From Alternaria dauci (Eukaryota; Ascomycota; Dothideomycetes; Pleosporales; Pleosporaceae): DNA of 64,000 bases. The stretch lies in assembly GCF_042100115.1 (NCBI RefSeq), contig NC_091277.1:1736001-1800000 (forward strand). The letters are read 5' to 3'. Positions within the stretch are counted from its first letter, which is position 1. Each line of letters starts with the position of its first letter. Below are positions 43,968 to 55,515 of this stretch, one piece after another. Both the position numbers and the translations under genes were made by a program. The notes under the pieces were generated by a model, which did no database searches, was not told the DNA's origin, and saw only the letters and a program-made list of their open reading frames with translations.

Positions 43968-44869
43968 CCTTTTCAACTGGACGGGTTGGTGCAGTGTTGC
44001 AGGCAATGCATATAGAAAATTGAACTGAAAAGTAGAGAGAGAGAGCTGGATTTTGATCGAGATACTCACGAAATATATAGTCCTAGAATCGATGGTATCG
44101 AGTCGAACATAGGAGCGGTGAGAATATGAGCTGGCATATTGTAGTGCGCACTCGCATGCACAGTCCCATCTATGGGATGACCCTAGGCGTATACGGTGGC
44201 TATGCTCGGGATACCAGGCTGCGCGGTCGCAGTTTCCCATCTCTCCTTGGTCTTTCAAGCCCGTGGGAATTGGCAAAAGGAGATCCAGATTTCTTAAGCG
44301 TCGATGACTCCACATTGAAAAAACGTAGTAATTTCTGATTGTTCGAAATTTCCGCTGGTCAAGCTGTGAAGACCGATCGCCTGGTGTTTTCTTGATTTGG
44401 AAAAGGGCCCCTGCTCAAAGCGCGACTTAGGCTTCGTTGCCTGCCTTCTTCCGGGGCGTCAAGCGAGCCTCGATTTAACGTAGAAACTCTTCAGCATGTA
44501 GACCGAGACAGGTAGCGACAGGGTGTCTGGCGAAGAATTGGGTACATTGTCGGACCACCGCAGATTCCTTGGCTGTAGAAAGGCCCTGGGGTGAAAATGT
44601 GTTATCAGATACGCACGAGGGATATGAGGCTGACGCCTCAAGCGGTAGAGGCAATGCCATGGCGATCGATGTTGGTCTAGCGCGCGGCGTCCCGGTCCAC
44701 AGTCAACCCATGCTTGCGTGTAGTCGCCTCGTTGCCTGCTGGCAGACATGTAAGTCGAAAATCTTGGGGAGAACTCGCCACGCATAACTTCGTGCAGTAG
44801 TCTCGTCTTTCTAGGACGAAGCACAGTACGACAAAACCTCTAAGGACGCAGCCTTGTCTGTTGTGAGAC
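43968..44869. other. Intergenic, 0.9 kb
   Basis: Upstream of the small two-exon gene and 3' flank of the DUF6594 gene. Nothing identified. Confidence 0.45.
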
Positions 44870-45981
44870 TCAGCTTATACTATTCTCGGCACTCAGATCG
44901 CTTTGCAGATCTTTGAGGTAGCAAGCGCTGGTTGGGTTTGCGTTGGTCGAGGTTGTTGAGATCCGTCATTCAACAGCAAGGTTACTAGCACAGCGCATAC
45001 CCTTTCTCCATCAGCTGGTCATTCGAATAAAGCAAGCAAGAGATACTTACGTGCCGAGAGTATTGATGAATCGCTGGTTCTTGAACAGGATACCGCATAT
45101 TGAACTTGTTATGGCAATGGCGATTACCACAATGACGCTGGATGCGCTCCTGGATGTGAGGTACATCGACGTCATCGCCACATACATCAACAAAGAAACG
45201 ACGACGTTACCTATTGACAGGAAGGCGACTTCTAGTCTGCGATTGCTAAAGCTATGGTGGCCATAACTATCTGGTTGTCTCCTGGACCCGGTCAAGAGTA
45301 TCTGGAGCCACCCTGGAAGGTTCGGTATCCAGAGCAGGAACCTGTCACGGAATATGCTGCCCATCGTACTGGGAGCATCTCGATCCATGACCTGAATCAA
45401 GTCGGGTGCATGCTTTTCCGGATCGTGTGGGAAACCCCAGACTGTCGTGTCACGCCCTGTAAGAGCGATATTACCGCCGATGAATCTTTGGACGAAACAA
45501 ACCTCCTTTGGGTCATAGCCTTTTTGAGCAAGGCGGTCGAATCGGATGAGTGCTTCTTCTCCTCAAAGTTAGTCCATGCTGAGCGTGACTTCCTTGACCA
45601 TCACATACCATATTCTTTCATTTCCGACTTCAGAGTTTCATATACCGCTTTTTGTGTATCATGTCTTCCTGCACCGTGGACTTGTGCTTTGAGTCGAGTA
45701 AAATCTCCAGAGAAGAGTCGTTTATCGGGGTCGCTGTCGTGAGCGTTCGCGTGTTCGAGTGCCTCTAATTTCCTCTCCAATTCTATTAACTCATGCTGGC
45801 GATAGAGCAAAAGGCGAACTGCTACCGCGGAAAATCTTCGCAAGTGCAGGTATCTAGTAAACCTCGAGAAAAAGGCGGCGAGCTCAGGATACCCCTTGTA
45901 GTTCACTGGCGGGTGGTTGACAAGGTTGCTCGGAGCCTGCTGTGCCGAGGATGGATGTGGGTGCGTCAGGTTGGTTGCCAT
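44870..45981 (-). CDS. DUF6594-type membrane protein
   Basis: Three exons: 45981-45609, 45561-45051 and 44927-44870, giving 313 aa. The N-terminal half carries the family pattern: YPELAAFFSRFTRYLHLRRF, then LLLYRQHELIELERKLEALE, ending in a helical charged segment. The C-terminal half has hydrophobic helices (VAFLSIGNVVVSLLMYVAM and SSVIVVIAIAITSSICGILF) after a loop. Such proteins are numerous in Pezizomycotina, often in variable regions, and have no established function. An upstream ATG at 46044 is also in frame (21 more residues). The last short exon (ending AENSIS) rests only on a splice prediction. Confidence 0.72.
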
Positions 45982-47827
45982 TGGTCCGAGGATTTGTGGA
46001 GAGTTGGTACGATGTTGGACACCACAGCTGAGGCTCAAGCGCAAAGAAACCGAGTAAAATCGAGACTGAATTCAGCCGGGAGACGAGATATTGCTTCGGG
46101 GTGGCGAAAGGCAAGGGGCTAGGAACTGTACTAAAGAGAGTAGAGCTGCGCCCTGAAGAGCTTGAGTGCTGCAGAAGAGTTGGAAGGTCTATTCTTCAAG
46201 GTTGTGTTGACTGAGCTTGGTTAGGTGGTGAGGTTCTGAAGTGTCGTCCGATGCTGAGCTGGAACGTCGTCCGGTAAGACTATATACCCATCTGGTCATC
46301 AAAAAGCAGCCGCATCATGTGCAGCGATGGTTGTCGACCAGATACCGAGTTGGCCACCTTAGGGAGGGTGTAGGCAAGAGAAACTGTTGCCGCGACACCG
46401 AGCGATTATCGAAATCCAGTCGTTTACTGAGCCGCAAAAGAGGTGTGGCGCCTGACTCGCGCTTACTTTGAGGCTCTCTCTGGCTGGTGCAATGAACGAT
46501 TATGTGGTGATTCGACTGTTGTCGCTTGAGTGCGGGGGCAGACGCCCATACAGCTGCAGTCGAAGCTTCAGGGGTGGTGGAGTTGCAAAGCTAATGGTGG
46601 AGTGCCTAAGCCTCCGACACCGAGAAGGAATCTGTACAACCACAACATCAATCGAAACCCGAAGAAAATGAGAGACAAGGTGCGTACATTCAACGCTTAC
46701 CGGGATTGGAAGCGCCGGGGAGACATATACGTGCTGAACACCTGATCAGCGTAACTGGCTCACAAGGCTGATGGATGGCTGCGATAGGTATCGAGAGCTT
46801 CTGGGTGATTTTCCAAAGATAAACAGGACGTCTTTCGCTGGCTCCAAATGCAGAGATGACCCATCCTGCATTGTGAGAGGAAGTGGTGAGTGCAAAGACG
46901 ACAATAGGTCACCAATTACTTCTCGTCGACGCTGAGCACATGAGATTGCAGGCGCTGTTCCAGATGATGATGGAGAGTTCAATCCGGTGTCACCGGATCA
47001 CGGCTGTATGCCACTGGCGGGTATTCTTGTAGATAAGTAAACATCTGCGGGGTTGTAGCGGTCGTCCTCTCAATGGACGGCGTCAACATGCGTAAATCGG
47101 GCGATATCCAGTGAATGCGAAGAACGGAAGTCGAAAGGGAGTTGCGGGAGAAGATGTTTGAGCCGATGCACCCTCAAGCAGTTGCACTAGCACTCAGTGC
47201 TGGGCGGTACGCTAAACATGGAGCTAGAGAGCAAATGTTCATTCGCGCCATCAATCGTCTCAGCTTGCATGCACGCCTTTGACATTGAGCAATCTACAAG
47301 CACGACCCTCGAATCACAGTGATCGAAGTTTACGGAAGATGCACAAATAGGAAATTTGTATTCGCGTCCACTCCTGCATACTGCCTCTTCTTGGAAAGAG
47401 AAATCCAGAGCCTCCACGATTTGTTTCAATATAGCAAACACATTTGTCGAGTTCGTTGACACAAAGGTTGTAGCGGTTAGAAAATGGTTATCAAGCCGGT
47501 CGCAAGCAATCGTCCTAGAGAAATAATGTAGTTAGTAATACTTTGTGCCGCGCCAATTAATTTCGGCTCACGTCCTGCAGCCCACTGTGCTTTCTCGTCG
47601 TGATTATCATCCCAAGATCATTCGTGCACATATATCTTTTCAAATGCAACTCGGATGTCAGACCAGTGTCACTAGAGTCCATTCAAGCCGAAGCGTCGGC
47701 TACTCAGCGCTTGATGCCAGGGCTGAGCTTGAGGGGTATCATTATCCTTTCTGCTTTCTCACTCTTCGGCCTAAACCGAGTGCGTTTTGCATTATTCCGG
47801 AGCACCAACGAGCAGAAGATTAGCCGT
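45982..47827. other. 1.85 kb without an intact gene
   Basis: Contains a protein-like open stretch at 47187-47514 (-) and a shorter one at 46746-46982 (-) that I could not join into a gene. Otherwise nothing identified. Confidence 0.45.
47187..47514 (-). pseudogene. Orphan exon-like open stretch, possible gene remnant
   Basis: Preceded by a textbook 3' splice site (TACTAAC at 47537-47531, then TTTCTCTAG), the minus strand is open for ~108 codons reading like protein (DRLDNHFLTATTFV, then FAILKQIVEALDFSFQEEAV). It ends at a stop after SVPPSTEC. No upstream exon joins in the right phase: the nearest candidate (donor GTGAGC, starting MDSSDTGLTSEL) is out of frame. It could be a remnant or an exon of a gene I cannot resolve. 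Confidence 0.25.
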
Positions 47828-48649
47828 TCAATAGTCTCCTCGTCCCCTTCCACCTCTGCCCCTTCCTCTTCCACGCTTTTTGCGGTCCCAGTTACCCCTG
47901 AAGCCGCGGCCGCCTTGATGGCCATTCCTATCGTCACGCTCGCGGTCCTCCTCTTCTCTTCTCATCATCTCGCGTTCGCGCTCTATGCGCTCGGCTTCAA
48001 GCTCCTCGGGACTCTTCTCCACACGCACCTCAGGCTTCTTGAGGTCGGCAGGAAACCTTGGATGCGCACCGTACTTGCAGCCCTTGCCCTCGGGACAGAA
48101 GCCGCAGAGGTAGAAGGGACATAGCTTCTCTTTCTTGTTGTGCTTGAGCGCGCAGTATGGCCCAAGCGGACAGAAGCCTCTGTCGTAGTGTGGGCACGAG
48201 GGGCGCTTGGCCTCGGGGTCGATGTGTAGATAGAGACAGTCGTCTCCGTTAGAGCACGTCTGGGTCCGGGCGTAGTAGGAGCACTCGGGCATTCGTCGTA
48301 GGTTGTACTCGTGAAGGAACTCGCATGTTTCGCCCTTCTTGCATAGGCCACGCAACCAATGCTTGCATACCAGACTGAGATGTATTAGCTTACGAGGTGG
48401 TGTATGCTTTGCTACTAGATGCACGTACTTGTTGTAGGATGAGGAGACGTTGTGTTTGTTCGGGCACCTATTGCCATCCGGGCAATGGCCCTGGAGGTAC
48501 GCTTTGCATACCGGACGGTCAGGACTAAGGCCAAAGCGATATTCGCGCCGTAGAAACTCGCTGAACTTGAACGTGTACTGTGGTTGCTGGCTTTCTACGG
48601 GTTTCGGTTCGGGTGCTGGCGCTGGTACTGAGCTCACAACCTCGGTCAT
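47828..48649 (-). CDS. YTH1: mRNA 3'-end-processing zinc-finger protein YTH1 (CPSF30 homologue)
   Basis: RNA-binding subunit of the cleavage and polyadenylation factor; its fingers read the poly(A) signal region. Exons 48649-48429 and 48374-47828 (intron 54 nt), giving 255 aa. Five C-x7/8-C-x5-C-x3-H fingers are visible in order: CKAYLQGHCPDGNRCPNKH, CKHWLRGLCKKGETCEFLH, CSYYARTQTCSNGDDCLYLH, CPHYDRGFCPLGPYCALKH and CPFYLCGFCPEGKGCKYGAH. An acidic/basic helix (EELEAERIEREREMMRREEE) and an RGG-rich tail follow. The intron lies between fingers 1 and 2, is a multiple of three and has no stop, so an unspliced reading is also open. The spliced form matches the family spacing. Confidence 0.95.
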   Translation of the reverse strand: MTEVVSSVPAPAPEPKPVESQQPQYTFKFSEFLRREYRFGLSPDRPVCKAYLQGHCPDGNRCPNKHNVSSSYNKYVHLVAKHTPPRKLIHLSLVCKHWLRGLCKKGETCEFLHEYNLRRMPECSYYARTQTCSNGDDCLYLHIDPEAKRPSCPHYDRGFCPLGPYCALKHNKKEKLCPFYLCGFCPEGKGCKYGAHPRFPADLKKPEVRVEKSPEELEAERIEREREMMRREEEDRERDDRNGHQGGRGFRGNWDRKKRGRGRGRGGRGRGDY

Positions 48650-50057
48650 TGTGGCGCGTGAGAAGCCGATGCGCCTCAGCCGTCTTGTACAGGTGAGCGC
48701 TACACGATGGCAATAGAGATCAGAATGGTGGCTCGGCGTTGTTGGTGTGACGTCGCAAACGCTAGAAGATGTGCAGCATTACTGCCAAGATCCAAGGACG
48801 CGACTTCACGTGCACACTAAGACAAGGTGCGGACTCTCAAGGTTCTTTGTGATCACCGTGTGCTCTCGTATCCACAACTGCAGCTTACCAAAAACGTCTT
48901 CCATGGCGGCTACATCCCGCTTAGTTCGGACTTACCATGATCTACCCACGGCATTTGCGTTTCCAACGTGCCGTCGAACCGACATTCACAGCTGATGCCA
49001 CCCTGAAATCCCACGCATCGAGACGCTCCTCGGTGTTCGCTTCACTCTCCACGGCCCGTCGATACGCTCTGCATGATTGTGTGCGTCTTCACCAACGTGT
49101 TCGCAGTCAGCCATGATCGTTTCCAGGCTTTCATCCCATGCGGGGTTGCTCTTGCATTCGGTCACCACTCCTGCAACATGGCGTCTGATGCTCCTTGGCT
49201 ACTACCTAAGTATCCTTCTAGCCGATTTCGCGATGACTTCTCCACACAGTGTCCGGAACAACATTCCTCGCCATGTAATCAGCAGTCGGCATCTTGCCTC
49301 TCACTCTGCATCCCACCAAGAAGCCATCTCGGTTCAGCACTCATGTTGCTTCGACGATCATCTTTGCGTTACCATAGTCTTGCACTCCCGTCTTCATGGG
49401 GTAGAGTCGAACCACTTTCGGGTGGATTCGAGCGATTTGCTCATGAAGCACTAGGGTCCACATTACGACGCCGGAATATTGAGAAAATTGCGGCTTCATC
49501 CGCATCTCAGACCAGCCTCCCACGATCAAAGATGCTTGGTGGTACAGTTTTAGTGTGAAATCGTAGCTCATCAGTTGCCAGACTGGGCTTCACCGTCTAG
49601 TCTGTAGTAGAGCCGCTATAACAAGTCCCGCATAGGAGCCTTCGTTCGTTCTGGGATGATTGCGCGGTCCGTTAACCTCGAGGCGATCATCACAGACATT
49701 GCATCACCGATGGCTTCTGGCGCCGCTATTGATTGTCTTGCATCTGTAATTACATATGAACAATAGGTGTTCCGGAATTACCTTCAACAACATAAAGTCA
49801 TTCATTCGTTTTCTTTCCTCAACCATCTTCCAAGTCGCAGAGACAGTTGACACACATAGTTCCTGCTATTGTGTTTACATGCACGCCTATCCTGATTCTC
49901 ATTACCAAGGCTATACCTTGAAACCTAACACGACAAAGAGCTTCCGATATCCGTTCAGCCTTCATCCTTTACGACTCGGCTGCCGACCCTTACCTGCAGG
50001 GTGTTCTGACGTGCAGGAAGCTAGCCACAGCTAAGCCATAGCTGACGACGACCGAAA
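48650..50057. other. 1.4 kb divergent intergenic region
   Basis: Between YTH1 (-) and the GH18 gene (+). Frames up to 161 codons (49073-49558, +) show no features. A GGTTCGACTC on the minus strand near 49405 resembles a tRNA B box, but its arms do not pair. Confidence 0.45.
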
Positions 50058-51339
50058 ATGAGCCGACACTACTTCAACCCGCCTGGTCACGACACCACCT
50101 TTTCCACACCGCTGCAAGCCATGTATTGGAACGGAGTCTACTATCCTAACTGGCGCATCTATCGCGATCAGCCACCTGTATCGCTGAACTACGATGTCAT
50201 TTCGCATGTCTTCTACGCCTTTGCCTGGTACGCTAGTCACTGAATGGAGTTATTGAATATATGGGCTAACATGGTAACAGGGTGAAAGACGATGGAACTG
50301 TATATGTAGGTCCATCAGGTGCATCGATGCTTCCCTGACTGACTTGCTCCACAGCTTAGCGATGAATGGGCGGATGCGCAGATCGATGTACCCGGCACTG
50401 ACGACATTCCTGCAACAAAAGGATGTCTTAACTCTTTCGCCCTATTGAAGCGAAAGTACACCCGACTACGGGTTGTGCTATCTGTTGGCGGCGGAGGGAA
50501 AGGCAGCGAGCCTTTTGCGGGTGTTGCTAGAGACCCTGCCTGCCGTGAGCGTTTTGCTCAGTCGTCGTTGGCACTAGTACAACAATTCGGTATCGATGGC
50601 ATCGACAGTCAGTATACCAATTCAGAGTGGCAGTGCCTTTACTGAACAGGCAACAGTCGACTGGGAGCACCCTTCAGATGCCAGCCAAGGCCGGGATTAC
50701 ATTGCTCTGCTGGCCACACTCCGTCAGTACTTGCCTGCGCCCCAATACACCCTCTCGTCAGCACTTCCAGCAGGCGAATGGGCCCTTCAGCATATCAACC
50801 TGGCGCACGCCTCGCATTATCTGGACATGATCAACCTCATGGCTTACGACTACAGCGGGCCTTGGGTGAAGAAGTGTGGTCACCAAGCTCAGCTGTTCAC
50901 CCCACACATTCCACACAGCCCTGAAGCCGCAATATCCTGCCACTCAGCTATCTCGTACATGATGCAACAAGGCGTCCCAAGACACAAGATTGTCATGGGT
51001 GTGCCAGCATACGGCCGAAGTTTCACCGGGACCCGTGGTATAGGTCACTCGTTCTCCGGGCAAGCAGGAGAGGAGGGCACCTTTGAGTACCGAGACTTGC
51101 CCCGTCCGGGTGCGGAAGAGCACGTAGACGAGCAGCTGGGCGCAGCCTACTGCATTGGGGGTGACGGAGGGCTAGTCACGTACGACACCCCGCAAACTGT
51201 CAGGATGAAGGCCAACTACGTGCGTCAAAACGGACTAGGTGGACTCTTCTATTGGACCGGTACAGGCGACGCAAGCTCGCTCACCCAAAAAGATCGCAGT
51301 CTGGTGTATAACGGCTTCCTAGGTCTGTTCCCGCAGTAG
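50058..51339 (+). CDS. GH18 chitinase-like glycoside hydrolase without secretion signal
   Basis: Hydrolyses beta-1,4-GlcNAc polymers by substrate-assisted catalysis. Four exons: 50058-50227, 50281-50305, 50355-50607 and 50657-51339, giving 376 aa. The TIM-barrel marks are intact: YWNGVYYPNWRIY on strand 1, VVLSVGGGG (SxGG motif), the catalytic DGIDIDWE (D149, D151, E153; the third intron splits the codon of I150), INLMAYDYSGPW, VMGVPAYGRSF and a closing GLGGLFYWTGTGD. The N-terminus MSRHYFNPPGHDTTFSTPLQ is polar, so no leader is visible, and there is no chitin-binding module. This fits small leaderless subgroup A-like chitinases acting intracellularly or released by lysis (inference). Exon 2 is only 25 nt. 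Confidence 0.92.
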
Positions 51340-51775
51340 AGGGTACGTGGCTGCAACGTAGGACTATGTAGCATCGCAAACGTATTGGCGAGTCGTGTTG
51401 TGTCTGGATGCTACTGTTCGTGCTTCCGTGTATGTTCGATGGTGATGCGCCCCTACGCAAAAGCTGCTCTAGCGTGACGAGCTCGGGCCCTCGGACCCTT
51501 GATTGAGGCCTTGGGTGTGTGGGACACGGGCTTGTGAAGCATGAGGAAGATGGCAGAATTGCCGATAATACCACGTCGCACGTACTGCTGCCCAAATAAC
51601 ACACGACGTCTCTTTCTCCTCGTCTCGTACTCTGAACGTGCCCTGCTCGCCGCTGCCAGGATTGCAGGCCGTGTACCGCGGGTGCGTGCGATTGATGCGG
51701 ACTCCCGCCAAACCACATGTCGGCACCTTCCACCTCGCTGGAATCTAGTACGCCGTTCCAAGATCAATCACAGGC
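51340..51775. other. Intergenic, 0.44 kb
   Basis: 3' flank of the GH18 gene and promoter of VPS53. Nothing identified. Confidence 0.5.
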
Positions 51776-54441
51776 ATGGATCCGGCGCTGACGCTCAATG
51801 CAGCTGACTACGATCCCATCCATCATCTGAACGCCCTCTTCTCCCATCCCGCCGCCCTCTCCTCGGTTGCTGCCACCTCCGACGCCCTTCGCAACTATCA
51901 GGATGACCTCGACGAAGACATTGCCGGCGTTGTCGCCTCGCAGTCGAGCTCAGATGCCGACAGCATCCGGCGTATACAGGCTGCAAAGGCCGAGCTGGCT
52001 GACCTCTTCAAGAAGATTGAGAGCGTCCAGGAGCGGGCCATGCAGACGGAACAGACCATCACCGAGATGACTGCAGACATCAAGCGCTTGGATAGCACCA
52101 AGAAGAACCTGACGCTTTCCATGACGGCATTGAAGCGACTCCAGATGTTGACGACGGCCTACGAACAACTACGGAGTCTCAGCAAGTCGCGGCAGTACAG
52201 GGAATGCGCACAGCTACTGCAGGCCGTGATACAGCTTGTGGCACACTTCAAGAGCTATCGCTCCATAGACCAGATTGCAACCTTGAGTCGCAATGTGGCC
52301 GACGTGCAGGGCGAGTTGCTCGAGCAGGTCTGCGAGGACTTTGAGGTGACGTTTGCCAAGGGAGAAACGGCCTCACGAAAAGCCATGCTCGCAGAAGCCT
52401 GCCTGGTTATCGATGCGCTTGGAGAACATGCTCGCATCCGGCTCATCAACTGGTACTGCAACACACAGCTGCGCGAGTACCGCCAGGTCTTTCGGGGCAA
52501 CGATGAAGTGAGCCACCCATCGTTCGCTCATGGCGATAGCACGCTAATGGTACCAGGCTGGATCACTAGACAATATTGGACGAAGATACAGCTGGTTCAA
52601 CCGGATGATGAAGACATACGACGTCGAACATGCCTCCATCTTCCCAGCCTATTGGCGGGTGAACGAGATGCTGGCCAACTCGTTTTGTGAAGGAACACGC
52701 GAGGATTTCAAGTCCATATTACAAAAGTCCGTACGGCGAGGCGATGGACAGAGCCTGGACGTCGAACTGCTTCTCTCATGCTTGCAGGAGACACTTGACT
52801 TTGAACACAGTTTGGAAAAGCGGTTCGCTAATGAGGTTTGCGAAGGCTGGCTATCATACCGAATCACATGCTTACTCTGTGCAGTCTCGCTCTTCATTAG
52901 ATACAGTAGCCTCCAAGGACGACCGGTCTCATGGCTTTAGCCAGGCCATCTCCGAGGCCTTTGAACCTTACATGAGCCTCTGGGTCGAATCTCAAGATAA
53001 GTATGTTACATACACTTACCTGGTAATCGTAAGGCTGACTTCGTAGGCAACTCGCCAATCTCATACCAAAGTACCGGCAGCAACCCCTGCGGAATCCGGA
53101 AGAGGATTTCTCTCCTCAAGCTGTGATACCCTCATCAACAGAGCTGTTCCAATTCTATCGTTTGACATTGGCGCAGTGCGCAAAACTTTCGACTGGAACG
53201 AGGTTACAGGAGCTCTCCATGACCTTTGCTAAGTACCTGGATCAGTACGGTCAACAGGTGCTCTACTATTTTCTTAGCGAGAAAGCAGGAGCACAGGGAC
53301 CCTCCGTCGAGGATGCTGTCCTCATTCTGAACACTGCAGACTATTGCTACATGACCTGCAACCAACTGGAGGAGAAGATTAGAGGCCGTATAGATGAAGA
53401 CTTGAAAGAAAAGGTTGATTTGCAGAGTCAGGCCGACGCCTTCATGGGCATCGCTAGTGCCACGGTCCGAATGCTTGTTCGAAAAGTCGAGATGGCGTGC
53501 GAGCCTAGCTGGAGGGAGATGCGAAACACGCCTTGGGCCAAGCTCGAGAGTGTGGGTGACCAAAGTAGTTATGTGGCAGAACTGCTGCGTAACGTCAAGG
53601 AAAGATCTGGGGAGATCCTGAAGTATCTCCACAAGCAGCAGTATGCGCGAGCATTCAGCGACAACCTTGTCGATCTTATGGCTTCCACCTACATTGCAAA
53701 CATAATGCAGTGCAAGCCAATTTCCGAAGTGGGTGCGGAGCAGATGCTGCTAGATTCCTACGTGCTGAAGAAAGGTTTCACGGAGCTCCCTACGCTCAAC
53801 GATGAGCCTAGTACAGCACCGCCGGCAAGGTATGTGATTCAGGTCTCCTCCGAATTCTCCCGGCGCACTATTGACTATTCCACAGCTTCATCAAACGCGT
53901 GAATCAGTCCATGTCCAAGATCGATCCTCTTCTCAAAACGTTGCAAGTTCGTCCTTCGCCGCCAGAAGCCCTCGTGCAAGCCTACCTTATCCACATTGCC
54001 GACAAATCCGACACAAACTTCCGTAAGATTCTCGATCTCAAGGGCATCCGCAAGGCTGAGCAAACTCAACTTCTCGACCTCTTCTCTGCCTTCCGTGCAT
54101 CGCCCAACCACGAAAACCTCGTACAGAACTCGCCGTTCCTTACGCCACTGCAGATCCAGGCTGCAGGTAGCGTTGGGAGTACGGCAGGAAGTGTCATGGG
54201 CACGGTGGGAACACCGAGTCTTGGTGGAGGCAGGTTTGACGCAGCGGGCCTGGGCAACATGCTCGTCAATGCCGCGAGGGATGGCGTTGATCGATTCGGT
54301 AGTCCTGCGCCGGGTCAGCAGCAGGCTGGAGGTGCGGATGGAGGGGCCAACCTCGAGAGTAATTTGAAGAACATTGGCAAGTTCTTCAGGAGGGATGTTG
54401 GAGGATTCAGAGGATTTGGACGCAGTGAGGACAGTCGATAG
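51776..54441 (+). CDS. VPS53: GARP complex subunit VPS53
   Basis: Tethers endosome-derived vesicles at the trans-Golgi with Vps51, Vps52 and Vps54. Five exons: 51776-52507, 52557-52835, 52885-53000, 53047-53829 and 53886-54441, giving 821 aa. The N-terminal coiled coil is typical (FKKIESVQERAMQTEQTITE, then MTADIKRLDSTKKNLTLSMT and ALKRLQMLTTAYEQLRSL). Across intron 1 the reading is RGNDEAGSLDNIGRRYSWFN, and further on FPAYWRVNEMLANSFCEGTR and YMSLWVESQDKQLANLIPKY. The tail is Gly-rich and disordered. Introns are 46-56 nt; intron 2 has a GTTTGC donor. It is convergent with the 54590 gene. Confidence 0.92.
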
Positions 54442-54589
54442 ACGAAGTTGAGAGATGTATATATTCTCGCTATTGCAGTTTGGCGGAAGACGGGAAGCAG
54501 CAGTAGATGTACACCAAGCGCTTATAAGGTCTAACACAACCGGGGGTATCATAATCCATACTCGACGTCTTGTCCCCAAATCCGCATGC

Positions 54590-55242
54590 TCAGGACGAAA
54601 CGAACAAGCCGTCATCGCTTTGGTCTTCCTCCCTCTCCGGGCCCCTCATGTAAACATCACCGCGTCCAATCAAGCCCTCGCCGTCGCTTATCACCATGGC
54701 CTCTCGCCGTCTTCTCCTCACCTCGTCCTGAGAGCCACCGGCCATGCTAGGCTGGACGACATCCCACCTCAATCCATGGCTTGGCAACAGAGAGTCGTCT
54801 CTCCAGACACCCATATCGCCGAGTAGATTGAACGCCAGCTGCGCGCGATGCAACACCTCACCATCTGCGCAGTACAGGTCCTTGATAAGCAGGTCTTTGG
54901 CGGACTTTGAAGCGTAGAACCGCGCACACAAGATCTTTGTAGCGGAGGCGCGGATGTCATTGTTGTGGCTTGTCGCCAGTGTCAGGAGAGAACTTGTCTT
55001 GATCGCATCTTCCTGGTGGGTGGGCCGGCCGGAGGGGACGGCACGACGCTGTTGCGGGATGTTCTGTGGGTTTCGGATCTCGGTGAGGGTGCGGATGGTG
55101 TGGAGGCCGTGAGAGACTTGCTGGACGGCTATGAATGTGAAGACGCCTGGGAGACGGGTTAGCGGGGTTTGCCTGGCTGATGGTGAGAGGCGTGTGTACC
55201 GAGGCCGAGCCAGAGCCAGTGGTCGGGGATGCTGGATGCCAT
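54590..55242 (-). CDS. Conserved-looking fungal protein of unknown function with N-terminal membrane helix
   Basis: Two exons: 55242-55200 and 55146-54590 (intron 53 nt), giving 199 aa. It starts MASSIPDHWLWLGLGVFTFI, a hydrophobic segment that would serve as a membrane or signal anchor. A helical middle follows (HGLHTIRTLTEIRNPQNIPQ, DAIKTSSLLTLATSHNNDIR, SATKILCARFYASKSAKDLL) that looks armadillo-like, and then a charged tail. I do not recognise the family beyond that. Divergent from NOP14 with ~270 bp between starts. Confidence 0.7.
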
Positions 55243-55515
55243 GGCGAGGCGTACTTGGTCATGGTGTCCACGGCAGCATATGGCGACGAGGCCTGGAGAC
55301 GTATGCTGCGAGCGCGAATGCACTTGCGCGATGACGGCCGTCGCGTGTGGAAGTGGGGAGTGGGCTGCAGGGATGTGACGCTAGACAGGGGCCATCCATG
55401 CCGAAATCTTGGGCTGGGAAATAATTTCAAGCCGACCATCTCGTGTCGCCCACGAGCTCTCTCAGCGCCGAACACCCTACTCACAGGTCCCCGGGCCTCC
55501 CACATACCCGCAGAC

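Noticed and set aside
47545..48124. Two overlapping plus-strand frames around the YTH1 3' end
   Set aside because: They overlap a well-supported minus-strand zinc-finger gene and show no features of their own.
49402..49414. tRNA B-box-like GGTTCGACTC on the minus strand
   Set aside because: The flanking bases do not form a T-arm and there is no acceptor stem at the right distance.
50608..50656. Disrupted catalytic motif in the GH18 gene (reading through gives DGIDSQYT)
   Set aside because: A 49-nt GTCAGT...CAACAG intron removes the break and restores DGIDIDWE exactly.
55180..55515. N-terminal extension of NOP14 by 112 codons
   Set aside because: The upstream part has no NOP14 similarity and overlaps the first exon of the minus-strand neighbour; MPPSQLKRLKASLREQ is the family-like start.
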